Shown: piece after piece, positions 43,126 through 51,798 of the stretch
Layout: every line of letters begins with the position of its first letter
How positions within the stretch are numbered: the first letter of the stretch is position 1
Position numbers and translations under genes: made by a program
Notes under the pieces: model-generated
Databases searched by the model: none
The model's input: the letters and a program-made list of their open reading frames with translations, nothing else
Told to the model about the DNA's origin: nothing
NCBI GenBank assembly: GCA_963691885.1
Contig: OY829843.1
Location: forward strand, 2,046,001-2,110,000
From: G963691885 sp963691885
GTDB taxonomy: Bacteria; Pseudomonadota; Alphaproteobacteria; UBA8366; Aestuariispiraceae
Length of the DNA: 64,000 nucleotides
Direction: 5' to 3'

Positions 43126-43390
43126 AGTCGAACTCCCTACACTTGCGATGAGCATAATACTCAAAGCCTCGAACACGGCAAGCCCAAGCGGAAGCAGTGC
43201 GGAGGTTTGCCCGGCGTCTTCAATGTCGATATTTTCCGGCCTAAACCAGCCGAAATCAGTGGTTTCGGGTGTTGACGGAACGCGAATGCTGCACTAAAAA
43301 CCGCGCTTCTACAGACATGGCTGCTAGGCTGTGTCCCGAAAAAGATGAGATCGGCAGCGGAATACCGCGCCTAAAGTAAGGAAGAATACA

Positions 43391-43684
43391 ATGTCCAGAC
43401 GCTGCAGCGTGACCGGCAAAGCTGTAATGACCGGCAACAATGTGTCGCATGCAATGAACCACACCCGTCGGCGTTTTCTGCCGAACCTTCAGACAACCCG
43501 TCTGATGAGTGACATCCTGGGTGAGCAGGTTCGGATGCGCGTCACAACCAGCGCGCTGCGCACCATCGAGAAAAAAGGTGGTCTTGACGCATTTCTCTTG
43601 AATACGCCGAACCGCAAGCTGCCGGACGAGGCGAAAAAGCTGAAGCGTCGTGTTGAGCGCCGCATGGCCAAGGCCGCCGCGTGA
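43391..43684 (+). CDS. rpmB: 50S ribosomal protein L28
   Basis: 97 residues, ATG with AAGGA upstream. SRRCSVTGKAVMTGNNVSHA at the start, then RRRFLPNLQTTRL and ALRTIEKKGGLDAFLL are the conserved segments of bacterial L28. It is a component of the large ribosomal subunit. In many bacteria it is followed by rpmG, but here an IS element follows directly, inside what looks like its terminator. Confidence 0.95.
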   Translation: MSRRCSVTGKAVMTGNNVSHAMNHTRRRFLPNLQTTRLMSDILGEQVRMRVTTSALRTIEKKGGLDAFLLNTPNRKLPDEAKKLKRRVERRMAKAAA

Positions 43685-43727
43685 ACCTGTTTGGCATCGT
43701 TTGAAAGAACCCCTTCGCGTGAACTGA

Positions 43728-43758
43728 CCCCCGAAAGTTGGACACCGACCTTCGGGGG
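43728..43758 (+). promoter_or_regulatory. Hairpin at the IS left end, upstream of orfA
   Basis: CCCCCGAA at 43728-43735 pairs with TTCGGGGG at 43751-43758 over a 15-base loop, followed by TTTT. The orfA ATG is at 43764, and the only Shine-Dalgarno-like sequence (the GGGGG) lies inside the 3' arm. In RNA read through from rpmB the hairpin would terminate transcription or hide the ribosome site, lowering transposase made from outside promoters. Such protection is known in other IS elements; here it is inferred from the fold. Confidence 0.65.
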
Positions 43759-43763
43759 TTTTC

Positions 43764-44294
43764 ATGTCGAAATACAGTTTTTCATTCAAGCTGTCTGTTG
43801 TTGAGTTTTATGGTGGCGGTGCGCGTAGTTACCGGGACGTAGGGGATCATTTTGGGATCGACCCCTCTATGGTTCGCCAGTGGGTATCGGTTCACGCTAT
43901 CCATGGAGAAGCCGGGCTTAAGAAGAAATTCAGCCATTATGATGCCGCGTTCAAGCTGTCGGTTTTGCAGCGGATGTGGGAGGATGGTCTTTCGCGCCGT
44001 CAGGTGGCTGCCCTTTACAACATCCGCAATGCTGGCTGCCTCTCGGACTGGGAACAACGCTATGAAAGCGGCGGGCTGGCGGCGCTTGCCCCTCGCCGCA
44101 AAGGGAGACCGGCAACGGTGTCTAAGTCACGCAAGCCAGCTGGATCTGAGGGACCCGTGGACGATAAGGACAAGAGCCGCGATGACCTTCTGGCGGAGTT
44201 GCAGCATCTCCGCATGGAGAACGCCTACCTAAAAAAGCTGGATGCCTTAACGCGGGAACAAGCGCCCAAAAAGCGCAAACCGTCCAGGCGTTAA
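43764..44294 (+). CDS. IS3-family transposase OrfA
   Basis: 176 residues. FKLSVVEFYGGGARSYRDVGDHFGID and AAFKLSVLQRMWEDGLSRRQVAALYNI are two tandem helix-turn-helix units typical of IS150-like OrfA, in separated segments; EGPVDDKDKSRDDLLAELQHLRMENAYLKKL is a leucine-zipper-like coiled coil near the C-terminus. It binds the terminal repeats and pairs with OrfB. The frame ends just after the slippery A run at 44268-44272, so part of the ribosomes would shift to orfB to give the full transposase. Confidence 0.9.
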   Translation: MSKYSFSFKLSVVEFYGGGARSYRDVGDHFGIDPSMVRQWVSVHAIHGEAGLKKKFSHYDAAFKLSVLQRMWEDGLSRRQVAALYNIRNAGCLSDWEQRYESGGLAALAPRRKGRPATVSKSRKPAGSEGPVDDKDKSRDDLLAELQHLRMENAYLKKLDALTREQAPKKRKPSRR

Positions 44295-45127
44295 GGCAGG
44301 ATCATCCGCTTCAGGGTCTCCTTGAGGTTTCTGGGCTGGCCCGCAGCACCTTCTACTATCACCAAAAGATCTTGACCCGGCCCGACCGGCATGCGGCATT
44401 GAAGGACAGGATCAAGTCGGTCTTTGCAGCGCATAAGGGGCGTTACGGGTATCGCCGGGTGACCGCCGCCTTGCGTGGGGCCGGAGAGACGGTCAATCAC
44501 AAGACCGTTCAGCGGTTGATGGGCGAACTCGACTTACGGTCCATCGTCAGGCCGAAGAAATATCGTTCTTACAAGGGGAGGGCGGCGCGCGTGGCACCCG
44601 ATCTCATCAAGCGGCAGTTCACCGCCAGGCGTGCCAATCAGAAATGGGTGACCGATGTGACGGAATTCGCTGTGGCCGGGCAAAAGCTCTATCTGTCGCC
44701 TATCATGGATCTCTACAACGGAGAGATCATCGCCTTCGAAACAGCCAGACGTCCGGTGTTCAAACTCGTCGAAACCATGCTCGATAGGGCGGTGAAACGA
44801 CTGCGGGACGAAGACCGTCCCATCCTGCATTCCGACCAGGGCTGGCAATACCAGATACCTGCATGGCGACACATGCTGCGAGGCCACAACATAAGCCAAA
44901 GCATGTCACGCAAAGGGAACTGCTATGATAACGCAGCCATGGAGAGCTTCTTCGGCACCCTCAAATCCGAGTTCTTCCGTCAAAGCCGCTTCGAGAACAT
45001 CACCGCGCTGCAAAACGGAATCGAAGACTATATCCGCTACTACAATCATGACCGCATCAAACTCAAACTGAACGGGCTGAGCCCTGTACAATACAGAACC
45101 CAGCCCTCAAACTATCCAAGCCTATAA
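44271..45127 (+). CDS. IS3-family transposase OrfB (DDE catalytic part)
   Basis: The downstream frame is open from about 44271; its first ATG is at 44372 (251 residues), but continuity upstream (reading KAQTVQALRQDHPLQGLL) shows it is made as an OrfAB fusion by frameshift at the CCCAAAAAGC run. VTDVTEFAVAG, HSDQGWQYQ and MSRKGNCYDNAAMESFFGTL contain the D, D and E catalytic residues, the last segment being a family hallmark. The reading frame is intact, so the element may still be active. Confidence 0.88.
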
Positions 45128-45191
45128 ACCGTCCAACTTAATGGGGTCAGTTCAATCGTCGGGGGTTTTTTTGTGACCGGGCGTCCCGCGC

Positions 45192-46544
45192 TCAATTTGA
45201 TCTGGTATATCGTCTGTAAATGTCGCGAATCCCGAAAGCGGTCAGAATGATCAGAACTGGCTCAAATGGCAGGCGGTATTTCGGCGATCCGACAGGGCCG
45301 TTGACCAGCAGGAAATAACAGATCAGCAACAGTCCGAGTATGAGCGGCCATGTATGGCTGCGCGATGCTGCCAGAATCCCGACAACGACGAGAAGGGACG
45401 TTACGACGGAACCGGCAGCTCCCAGCACAAAAATGGTGAAATAAAGCGCACCGTTGCCTGATACGTAATTCCAGACTTTCTCCGCGAAGCTGCTGGCCCG
45501 GGAATCAATGAAACTGGCGGAGGCTGCATCCCTCATCCGATTGTCCAGCAAAACAGCCGGCGTGAAGAGGTTGAGGACGATCCCCTTTGACCAGGCCTTG
45601 GCGATTGCCAGAGGCGAGGCGTCGGACAACTCACGCAGGGCGATTTCCGTCAGTATGTCGTTCCTGACAAAAACATTCGACATGTTTTCCCGATCTGTGT
45701 GGGTGGCAGACCGGGTTTTGAAGTCTTCTTGCAGTCGCGCGACTGTTGCGCTTCGTTCGGTGCCATCCTCCGCTTCCTTAACGGAGGGTACGACCCAGAA
45801 GGCCAAATGGGCACCTGCTTGGGAACCCAGGGCCAATCTGTCAAAATGAATGAAGTTATGAACAAAAACCACGGCTGTGGTGCTGCTGATCGCGAAGAGA
45901 AAAATGGCCGGGATCAGGACAAGTTTCAGTGCGCTGGCATGGTACCGCCAGACAACAACCCCCATAACAATAAGCATCGGAAACACCAAAAACTGCGCGA
46001 CCGGTCGGATCAGGATCGTGAGACCCAACAGAATTCCAAAAATGCAGGCGGATTTTATGTCCGGGTGCTTGGTAAATTTCAGCGCGCCCAAAAGCGTCAA
46101 AAGAAGGAAGAGGACGAAAACTGTATCTCCTAGTACCATTGCACTATGGATAATCAAATTGGGCCATAGCGCGCTTAGCAGACCCGCCAACAGCGCCACG
46201 CTTCGATCGAGTTCAGCGGCGATCTTGGCAACAAGAACGCACGTCATTGCGTCAAAGACACAGTTGAAAAAAGCAACAGCCCAAGGTGATCCGAGGCCAA
46301 TGTGGTCCATCAGGGCGACAAATACCGGATAGAGTGGAACCCTCTCGACATAAGCAGATGAGGTGATTTCCCCAGGCAAAAAGCCCAATGCGATCGCCCA
46401 TTGTTTGCCAAAGGTCCAGAAATAATCATCCTCGACCAATACGCCGCTCTCACTATAAGAAATAGCGGCAAGGTTTAGCACGCGAACCGCAAGGGCGAGG
46501 ATAAACAGCGACAAATACGGGCGTTGAAGCACGAGTGAATTCAT
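45192..46544 (-). CDS. Polytopic membrane glycosyltransferase (GT39/GT83-like)
   Basis: 450 residues with about ten or more hydrophobic helices. Acidic and Arg residues in the first outer loop (GVLVEDDYFWTFGKQW, then AYVERVPLYPVFVAL) match the substrate region of PMT/ArnT-type transferases that use polyprenyl-phosphate sugars. GLTILIRPVAQFLVFPML is the common cytoplasmic-turn motif, also present in the protein at 27130. Probably a surface glycan or lipid A decorating enzyme on the periplasmic side. Its 3' end is 37 bases from the IS. Confidence 0.75.
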   Translation of the reverse strand: MNSLVLQRPYLSLFILALAVRVLNLAAISYSESGVLVEDDYFWTFGKQWAIALGFLPGEITSSAYVERVPLYPVFVALMDHIGLGSPWAVAFFNCVFDAMTCVLVAKIAAELDRSVALLAGLLSALWPNLIIHSAMVLGDTVFVLFLLLTLLGALKFTKHPDIKSACIFGILLGLTILIRPVAQFLVFPMLIVMGVVVWRYHASALKLVLIPAIFLFAISSTTAVVFVHNFIHFDRLALGSQAGAHLAFWVVPSVKEAEDGTERSATVARLQEDFKTRSATHTDRENMSNVFVRNDILTEIALRELSDASPLAIAKAWSKGIVLNLFTPAVLLDNRMRDAASASFIDSRASSFAEKVWNYVSGNGALYFTIFVLGAAGSVVTSLLVVVGILAASRSHTWPLILGLLLICYFLLVNGPVGSPKYRLPFEPVLIILTAFGIRDIYRRYTRSN

Positions 46545-46573
46545 CGATGGATCACCGTTCTTCTCATTGGTGT

Positions 46574-47269
46574 TCAGAACGGCTTCTGAGCACTAAAATA
46601 GTCTCGACTCTTGTCAAACCCGATATTGAAGAGAACATCTACAATACTGAGTCCGGGGGTAAAGATATCTGATTGTTGTTCGTAAGGTGTTGGGTCAAAT
46701 TTTGAGAATTTCAATTCTATATTTTCATCTTTAAATTTTTCGGGGTCCTGGTACTTAATGGCCCCGTGTCCGGAAAGGTATACGCGCCCGTTCAGTGCTT
46801 TTACCAGAGCGATTAAACGATCGTCCGATATCTTGGATTTTGTGTCTATCCGGGATGCGAGACGGAATTCAGTTTCCAATTCGAAACGCTGGCATAGCGT
46901 ATTCAGGAGTCCGATATTCACATCTGCGAGGGACTGTAACCCTGCGCTCGCTTGGTAACTATCGCGCAGAAAAGGCCAGACTTCGGGGAAGTAGGGAGAT
47001 TTACGATATGCAGATTCCAGCTTTGAAAGATGGGTTTCTCGCCAATTTGTGGTCGTGATCACGACATCCTTTATGAGGGTTCCAATAGGTGCCTTTACCG
47101 GCAGCGTTAGCCATTTTGTATGGCCGTCGGTCATGATTTTGACCCGATTCACCATGCTTCCTTTGGGATATTGGACATTATCCAAAATGACGAATACATC
47201 CGCGCAAGCAATCTTGTTGAAATAGCCCGCCCAAGGCAGAAAATTCGGTTGGTGTATCGCGACGATCAA
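46574..47269 (-). CDS. WbqC-family protein
   Basis: 231 residues from a TTG start at 47269, preceded by GGAG. The N-terminus (IVAIHQPNFLPWAGYFNKIA) and VFVILDNVQYPKGSMVNRV are the hallmark of the WbqC family, found in O-antigen and capsule clusters. The biochemical function is not established; some members are linked to glycine or amino-acid transfer to sugars. It lies 29 bases from the end of the membrane glycosyltransferase gene, in a likely operon of two. Confidence 0.85.
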   Translation of the reverse strand: MIVAIHQPNFLPWAGYFNKIACADVFVILDNVQYPKGSMVNRVKIMTDGHTKWLTLPVKAPIGTLIKDVVITTTNWRETHLSKLESAYRKSPYFPEVWPFLRDSYQASAGLQSLADVNIGLLNTLCQRFELETEFRLASRIDTKSKISDDRLIALVKALNGRVYLSGHGAIKYQDPEKFKDENIELKFSKFDPTPYEQQSDIFTPGLSIVDVLFNIGFDKSRDYFSAQKPF

Positions 47270-47447
47270 AGCGTGCTCCGCAGCTTGGTGCCAATTTGGT
47301 GTTTGTCTTCCTATATCTGCGTGATTAACGATTCACTGAAATATAGTTTCGCCAATGTGCTGGAGTTTGACTGAAATTTCAAAACTGTTTGCCTCTCAAA
47401 GGCGAATAAAATCACGGCCTCTACAGACGAGAAGCAATTGCTTTGCG

Positions 47448-48593
47448 CTATTCTAGGAAGGCCCATTCGCTTTTTACGTCCTTATCGGTCTCGGAATGGA
47501 AATACCGTTTTCTAATTTTTGCCAGTATAGCAGGCGCTGTCAGTTTCGATAGGGCCCATACCGCCATGCCCCGCACCAGAGGTGATGCGTCATCCAGCAG
47601 TGGGATGATGTTGTCTACGGCCCCTTCATTCTGGCTGTTGCCAATCGCGATCAGGACGTTGCGCAGGAAACGGTCTCGTCCGATCCGTTTTACCGGCGAT
47701 TTACGGAACAGCGCTCGAAAGCCCGCGTCGTCGAGGGTGAGGAAATCGACCAGAAGTCGGCCGTTCAAATCAGCCCTCGGCGAGAAGGCCTGTTCGTCGT
47801 GGGGTTTGGTGAATTTATTCCAGGGGCAGATCGCCAGACAGTCGTCACAGCCATAGATGCGATTGCCCATGGGTTCGCGAAATTCCAGCGGTATGACCCC
47901 CTTATGCTCAATCGTCAGGTACGAAATACACCGGCTGGCATCCAGTTTATAGGGTTCCGGGAAGGCATCGGTCGGGCAGACCGTCTGACAGTCCGTGCAG
48001 CGGCCACAATGGTCGGCGCTTTCGCTATCAGGAGGAAGGGAGAGTGTTGTAAAAACCTCTCCCAGGAACAGCCATGACCCGAATGCCCGGCTCACCAGAT
48101 TGGTGTGCTTGCCCTGCCAGCCAAGCCCGCCTTTGGCGGCAACTGCCTTTTCCATCACGGGCGCTGTATCCACAAAGACCTTTACATCCGTATCGGCGTA
48201 GCGTGCGACCATCCAGCGGGCTAGCGCCTTCAGACGCTTTTTGATGAGATTGTGATAGTCCTGATTCTGAGCGTAGACAGAAATGGCGGCCCGTTCCCGC
48301 TGTTCCAGTACGGCCATTGGATCGGTGGATGGCCCATAATTGGTGCCCAGTGTGATGACAGAGGCAACATCGGGCCACAGCCCTTTCGGTTCCGATCGCT
48401 GCTCAAGGCGGCCCTCCATCCAGCCCATATCACCATGATGGCCGGCGGCGACAAAGTCCTGCAGGCGTTGTTTTTCCCGCTCGTTGAGCGTGACGGGTGC
48501 AAAACCGACCGCGTCGAAACCCAGGGCATTGGCTTGAGACCGGATCTCGTCCTTGATGTCATCCGGGTTTGAGGGAATAGGTTCTGATTTCAT
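47448..48593 (-). CDS. queG: Epoxyqueuosine reductase QueG
   Basis: 381 residues. CGRCTDCQTVCPTDAF (about residue 196) and CDDCLAICPWNKF (about residue 245) hold the eight cysteines for two [4Fe-4S] clusters; the N-terminal region contains the cobalamin-binding GFAPVTLNEREKQRLQDF and EKAVAAKGGLGWQGKHTN segments. A HEAT-like tail (VRGMAVWALSKL) completes it. It reduces epoxyqueuosine in tRNA to queuosine, the last step of the pathway. It is read toward the same direction as tgt and queA. Confidence 0.92.
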   Translation of the reverse strand: MKSEPIPSNPDDIKDEIRSQANALGFDAVGFAPVTLNEREKQRLQDFVAAGHHGDMGWMEGRLEQRSEPKGLWPDVASVITLGTNYGPSTDPMAVLEQRERAAISVYAQNQDYHNLIKKRLKALARWMVARYADTDVKVFVDTAPVMEKAVAAKGGLGWQGKHTNLVSRAFGSWLFLGEVFTTLSLPPDSESADHCGRCTDCQTVCPTDAFPEPYKLDASRCISYLTIEHKGVIPLEFREPMGNRIYGCDDCLAICPWNKFTKPHDEQAFSPRADLNGRLLVDFLTLDDAGFRALFRKSPVKRIGRDRFLRNVLIAIGNSQNEGAVDNIIPLLDDASPLVRGMAVWALSKLTAPAILAKIRKRYFHSETDKDVKSEWAFLE

Positions 48594-48639
48594 GACTTAT
48601 CCCTAGCATGCGTATGCCTGCGCGGGAACACGGATCAGG

Positions 48640-49770
48640 TTAGTCGAGCGGCGGGATATCGCCCTCTGTCGCCCGCTTGTGAAAAGCATCGGCGAATTCC
48701 TGCATCGTGCCAGCCTCGATCGCATTTCGTATACCGGCCATAAGACGCTGGTAATAGGTCAGGTTATGCCAGGTCATCAACATCATGCCCAGGATCTCGC
48801 CCGATTTCATCAGGTGATGCAGATAGGCGCGGCTGTAGTCTTTGCAGGCTGGACAGGGGCACCCTTCTTCCAGTGGTCTTGGATCGCGGGCATGGCGGGC
48901 ATTGCGCAAGTTCACAGGGCCGCCTGCCGTCCAGGCCTGGGCGTTGCGTCCAGAACGCGTGGGCAAGACGCAATCGAACATATCGATCCCGCGCAGAACC
49001 GATCCCACCAGATCTGACGGTTTGCCGACCCCCATCAGGTAACGGGGGCGGTCGGCGGGCAAGACGGGTGTGGTGAAGTCGAGGGTCTCAAACATCAGTT
49101 CCTGACCCTCACCCACCGCAAGGCCGCCAACAGCGTATCCATCAAATCCGATATCCATCAGCGCCTTGGCAGATGCGTGTCTGTGGTTTTCATAGATGCC
49201 GCCCTGAACAATACCGAACAGGCCATAGCCCGGTCTGGGCGTGAACGCGTCCTTTGACCGCTGTGCCCAGCGCATTGAAAGTTCCATCGATTTCTGCGCC
49301 ACCTCGGATGTGGCCGGAAACGGGGTGCACTCGTCGAAACACATTGTGATGTTGGAATCCAGCTGATGCTGTATCTGGATGGAGCGTTCGGGCGTCAAAT
49401 CATGATAGCTGCCATCGATGTGGGATCTGAAGCGGACGCCGTTCTCCGTGATTTTCCGGATTTCGGCCAATGACATCACCTGAAACCCTCCGGAATCCGT
49501 CAGGATCGGGCCCGGCCAGTTCATGAATTTGTGCAAGCCACCCAGGGCCTCAATGCGGTCTGCCCCTGGCCGAAGCATCAGGTGATATGTATTGCCCAGA
49601 ACAATTTCCGCCCCTGTCTCTGCCACGGATCCCGGCAGCATCGCCTTGACCGCACCCGCTGTTCCGACGGGCATGAAGGCCGGTGTCTGAATGTCGCCAT
49701 GGGCGGTCGACACAGTACCCCGCCGGGCCATGCCATCTGTTTTCAGCAGTTTGAAATCAAGACCGGTCAT
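48640..49770 (-). CDS. tgt: Queuine / preQ1 tRNA-ribosyltransferase
   Basis: 376 residues from the ATG at 49770 inside the TGACG after the queA stop, with GGAGCG upstream; an earlier Met would overlap queA. PAFMPVGTAGAVKAMLPG, TDSGGFQVMSL (the nucleophile Asp region) and GGLAVGEGQELMFE match Tgt. CPCPACKDYSRAYLHHLM carries the zinc-binding cysteines. The enzyme exchanges guanine 34 for preQ1 in tRNAs with GUN anticodons. It is two bases downstream of queA in the same operon. Confidence 0.95.
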   Translation of the reverse strand: MTGLDFKLLKTDGMARRGTVSTAHGDIQTPAFMPVGTAGAVKAMLPGSVAETGAEIVLGNTYHLMLRPGADRIEALGGLHKFMNWPGPILTDSGGFQVMSLAEIRKITENGVRFRSHIDGSYHDLTPERSIQIQHQLDSNITMCFDECTPFPATSEVAQKSMELSMRWAQRSKDAFTPRPGYGLFGIVQGGIYENHRHASAKALMDIGFDGYAVGGLAVGEGQELMFETLDFTTPVLPADRPRYLMGVGKPSDLVGSVLRGIDMFDCVLPTRSGRNAQAWTAGGPVNLRNARHARDPRPLEEGCPCPACKDYSRAYLHHLMKSGEILGMMLMTWHNLTYYQRLMAGIRNAIEAGTMQEFADAFHKRATEGDIPPLD

Positions 49771-49772
49771 CG

Positions 49773-50810
49773 TCAGCGCTCCAACAGGCAACAATCGCCA
49801 TAGGAATAGAACCGATATCGTTCTTCCTTGGCATGGGTATAGGCGGTTTTCATCTGGTCCAATCCTGCGAAGGCCGAAACCAGCATGAACAGGGTTGACC
49901 GCGGCAGATGAAAATTGGTGAGAAGCCGGTCGACGGCGCGAAACTCAAAACCGGGTGTGATGAAGAGATCCGTTGCATCATCGAATGGATGCACTTTGCC
50001 ACCGGGGCCGACGGCGCTTTCCAGCAGGCGCAGGCTGGTCGTCCCAACCGCTGTCACCCGCCGCCTTTCTTCACGCGCGGCATTTACCCGTGCGGCGACA
50101 TTGGCATTCAGAATGCCGATCTCGTGATGCATTTTGTGGTCGGTGGTGTCATCGACCTTTACCGGCAGGAAAGTTCCCGCACCGACATGCAGGGTGACTG
50201 TCAGGCGTTCGACGCCGATTTCATCAAGGGATCGCAACAGCGCATCGGTAAAGTGGAGCGAGGCTGTAGGGGCGGCAACCGCCCCTTCCTTTTCCGCGAA
50301 AACGGTCTGGTAGTCATGGCGATCCTGTTCAGAGCGTTCGTCGCCGTCCTTGTTGCGCTTGATATAAGGGGGGAGCGGCATAAGGCCTGCCTGATGGAGG
50401 GCCGCGAACAGGTCTTCGCCGCTGCGATTGAAGTGCAGGTCAACCTCGCCGCCGTCACCCTTCGCTGTTACTTCGGCGGCAAGTCCGGTCTCAACCTCGA
50501 ACAGGTCGCCGAGTTTTAGTTTGCGGGCCGGTTTGGCAAAGGCTTTCCAGGTTGCCGGACCCAGGCGCTGGTGCAGGGTCACTTCCATCCGCGCGTCGCC
50601 GCGTTTGCCAACAAGTCGGGCGGGTATGACCTTGGTGTCATTAACCACCATGACATCGCCCGGGCGAAAGAGGTCTGGCAGGTCGCCCACCACGCGGTCT
50701 GCCATCGCGTTTTTGCCAACATGCAAAAGCCGCGCAGATTCCCGCGGGTTTGCGGGAACCTGTGCAATCAGCTCTTCCGGCAGATCAAAATCGAACAGAT
50801 CGACTTTCAT
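49773..50810 (-). CDS. queA: S-adenosylmethionine:tRNA ribosyltransferase-isomerase
   Basis: 345 residues from the ATG at 50810; the reading frame extends 33 codons farther upstream but the usual MKVDLFDFDLPEELIAQ start is here. VVNDTKVIPARLVGKR, LHVGAGTFLPVKVD and THYNFHLPRSTLFMLVSAFAG-type text (TNFHLPRSTLFMLVSAF) are the family motifs. It transfers ribose from SAM to preQ1 in tRNA to give epoxyqueuosine. It is followed by tgt, and the neighbouring queG completes the pathway. Confidence 0.95.
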   Translation of the reverse strand: MKVDLFDFDLPEELIAQVPANPRESARLLHVGKNAMADRVVGDLPDLFRPGDVMVVNDTKVIPARLVGKRGDARMEVTLHQRLGPATWKAFAKPARKLKLGDLFEVETGLAAEVTAKGDGGEVDLHFNRSGEDLFAALHQAGLMPLPPYIKRNKDGDERSEQDRHDYQTVFAEKEGAVAAPTASLHFTDALLRSLDEIGVERLTVTLHVGAGTFLPVKVDDTTDHKMHHEIGILNANVAARVNAAREERRRVTAVGTTSLRLLESAVGPGGKVHPFDDATDLFITPGFEFRAVDRLLTNFHLPRSTLFMLVSAFAGLDQMKTAYTHAKEERYRFYSYGDCCLLER

Positions 50811-50835
50811 GATGAGAGACCGGTTTTTGCGCGGT

Positions 50836-51423
50836 TCAGGATGGCTCTGTGCGGAGTGCCGCCGGATAAAACGACACGGCCAGTTTGAACGGATAGAGCA
50901 GTAGGGCAATCATCACCAGCTTGGCGCAAAAATCGCCAACGGCCCAGCTGACCCAGGGCAAACCTGTTCCGGCAAAGGCCAGCGTAAAGAAGAGGGCGGT
51001 GTCCACTGCAGATCCGATGAAGCTGGAAATTGCGGGTGCCTTCCACCAGGTCATCTGGCGCATCCGGTCAAAGATCATGACATCCAGCAATTGGGCGACC
51101 AGAAAGGCGGAACCGGAGGCGATTGCAATCCGGATATCGGCGAAAATCAGTGAAAGGATCACGCCGAACAGGAAGCCGGCATAGACCACAAGGCGCGCTG
51201 TCGCCGCGCCGAACAGACGGTTGGCAGTATCGGTGACGAGTAAGGCGATTGGATAGGTAAAAGCACCCCAGGTCAGCAATTCGGCCAGATCAATCCGCGT
51301 TGAACCGAGGTTCAGCAGATAGTTGACCGGATGATTTACGGCGATGTTGGAAAGCAGAATAACAAGGCCCATCGCGATTACGGGAAGGGCCAGACGCCGT
51401 GCGGCGTCAGTGGTCTTGGTCAT
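50836..51423 (-). CDS. yhhQ: Queuosine precursor transporter (YhhQ/VUT family)
   Basis: 195 residues from the ATG at 51423; an upstream Met would add a basic leader. Five to six hydrophobic segments are seen. TYPIALLVTDTANRLFGAATARL and FLVAQLLDVMIFDRMRQMTWWKAP are conserved in the DUF165/VUT family that imports preQ0 or preQ1. It is 25 bases upstream of queA and is the first gene of the queuosine operon, which fits a salvage role. The 375 bases in front of it contain candidate RNA hairpins. Confidence 0.88.
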   Translation of the reverse strand: MTKTTDAARRLALPVIAMGLVILLSNIAVNHPVNYLLNLGSTRIDLAELLTWGAFTYPIALLVTDTANRLFGAATARLVVYAGFLFGVILSLIFADIRIAIASGSAFLVAQLLDVMIFDRMRQMTWWKAPAISSFIGSAVDTALFFTLAFAGTGLPWVSWAVGDFCAKLVMIALLLYPFKLAVSFYPAALRTEPS

Positions 51424-51798
51424 GATCTTTGTCCTTTGTACCGGGCGAAACTGACGGGGAATGAACCCCGCTCCCGAGTATCCGAGTTTTGGCGACAAGC
51501 GCCGATAGGGCGGGGGGATACGCCTTTTATCCGTTCAGGTCAAATTTTCACTGGTATCTGGGGTGTTGGGCTGATTGACTTTTTCAACCCATGGCGTTAC
51601 ACAGTGCACCATTCTACGAGGTTATGACTATGGATCAGCATCCCGCATCTGTGCACCGGTGATTGCCTCCGAAAGGGTGTAACACCCTCGCCGCGTTTGA
51701 GCGACCCGTAACCTGTTTCCACTGAATGTGTTTAAAACAACCAACCCCTGTGTTCGCCGATCTAGCGCGTCTACGCGGTTGGTTTTTGGATCAAAGCC
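51424..51798. other. Intergenic region between the queuosine operon and the ABC exporter
   Basis: No convincing gene is seen. On the minus strand, in front of yhhQ, hairpins can form at 51455-51470 (CGGGG pairing with CCCCG) and 51491-51503 (GGCG with CGCC). They could be part of a structured leader, but they do not match a preQ1 riboswitch I can recognise. On the plus strand, AACCAACC (51739-51746) and GGTTGGTT (51777-51784) form an 8-bp stem with a 30-base loop followed by T's, just ahead of the ABC gene. This may be a terminator-like or attenuating fold. Confidence 0.4.

Larger units (their letters stand above)
43720..45154 (+). mobile_element. IS3-family insertion sequence (IS150-like)
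   Basis: The element is about 1,435 bp. Terminal inverted repeats of 24 bases (left 43720-43743, right 45131-45154) agree at 20 of 24 positions; both ends read TGAACTGACCCC and then share AGTTGGAC. It has two overlapping ORFs, orfA and orfB, and a programmed-frameshift-type A run between them, as in IS150-like IS3 elements. A clear target duplication is not obvious at these borders; if the ends are set 1-2 bases outward, a TCG triplet flanks both sides. Confidence 0.9.
43708..45172 (+). terminator. rpmB rho-independent terminator split by the IS element
   Basis: The left arm AACCCC is at 43708-43713, before the IS. The right arm GGGGGTTTTTTT is at 45161-45172, after it. If the IS is removed, the two rejoin as a hairpin AACCCC / GGGGTT with a small TTCG-containing loop and a long T tract, just downstream of the rpmB stop. 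The IS therefore seems to have landed in the loop. The T run after the IS is still present but has no stem on that side. Confidence 0.6.

Noticed and set aside
51424..51540. Known preQ1 riboswitch upstream of yhhQ
   Set aside because: Neither the short preQ1-I pseudoknot sequence nor the other classes could be recognised; only generic hairpins are visible.
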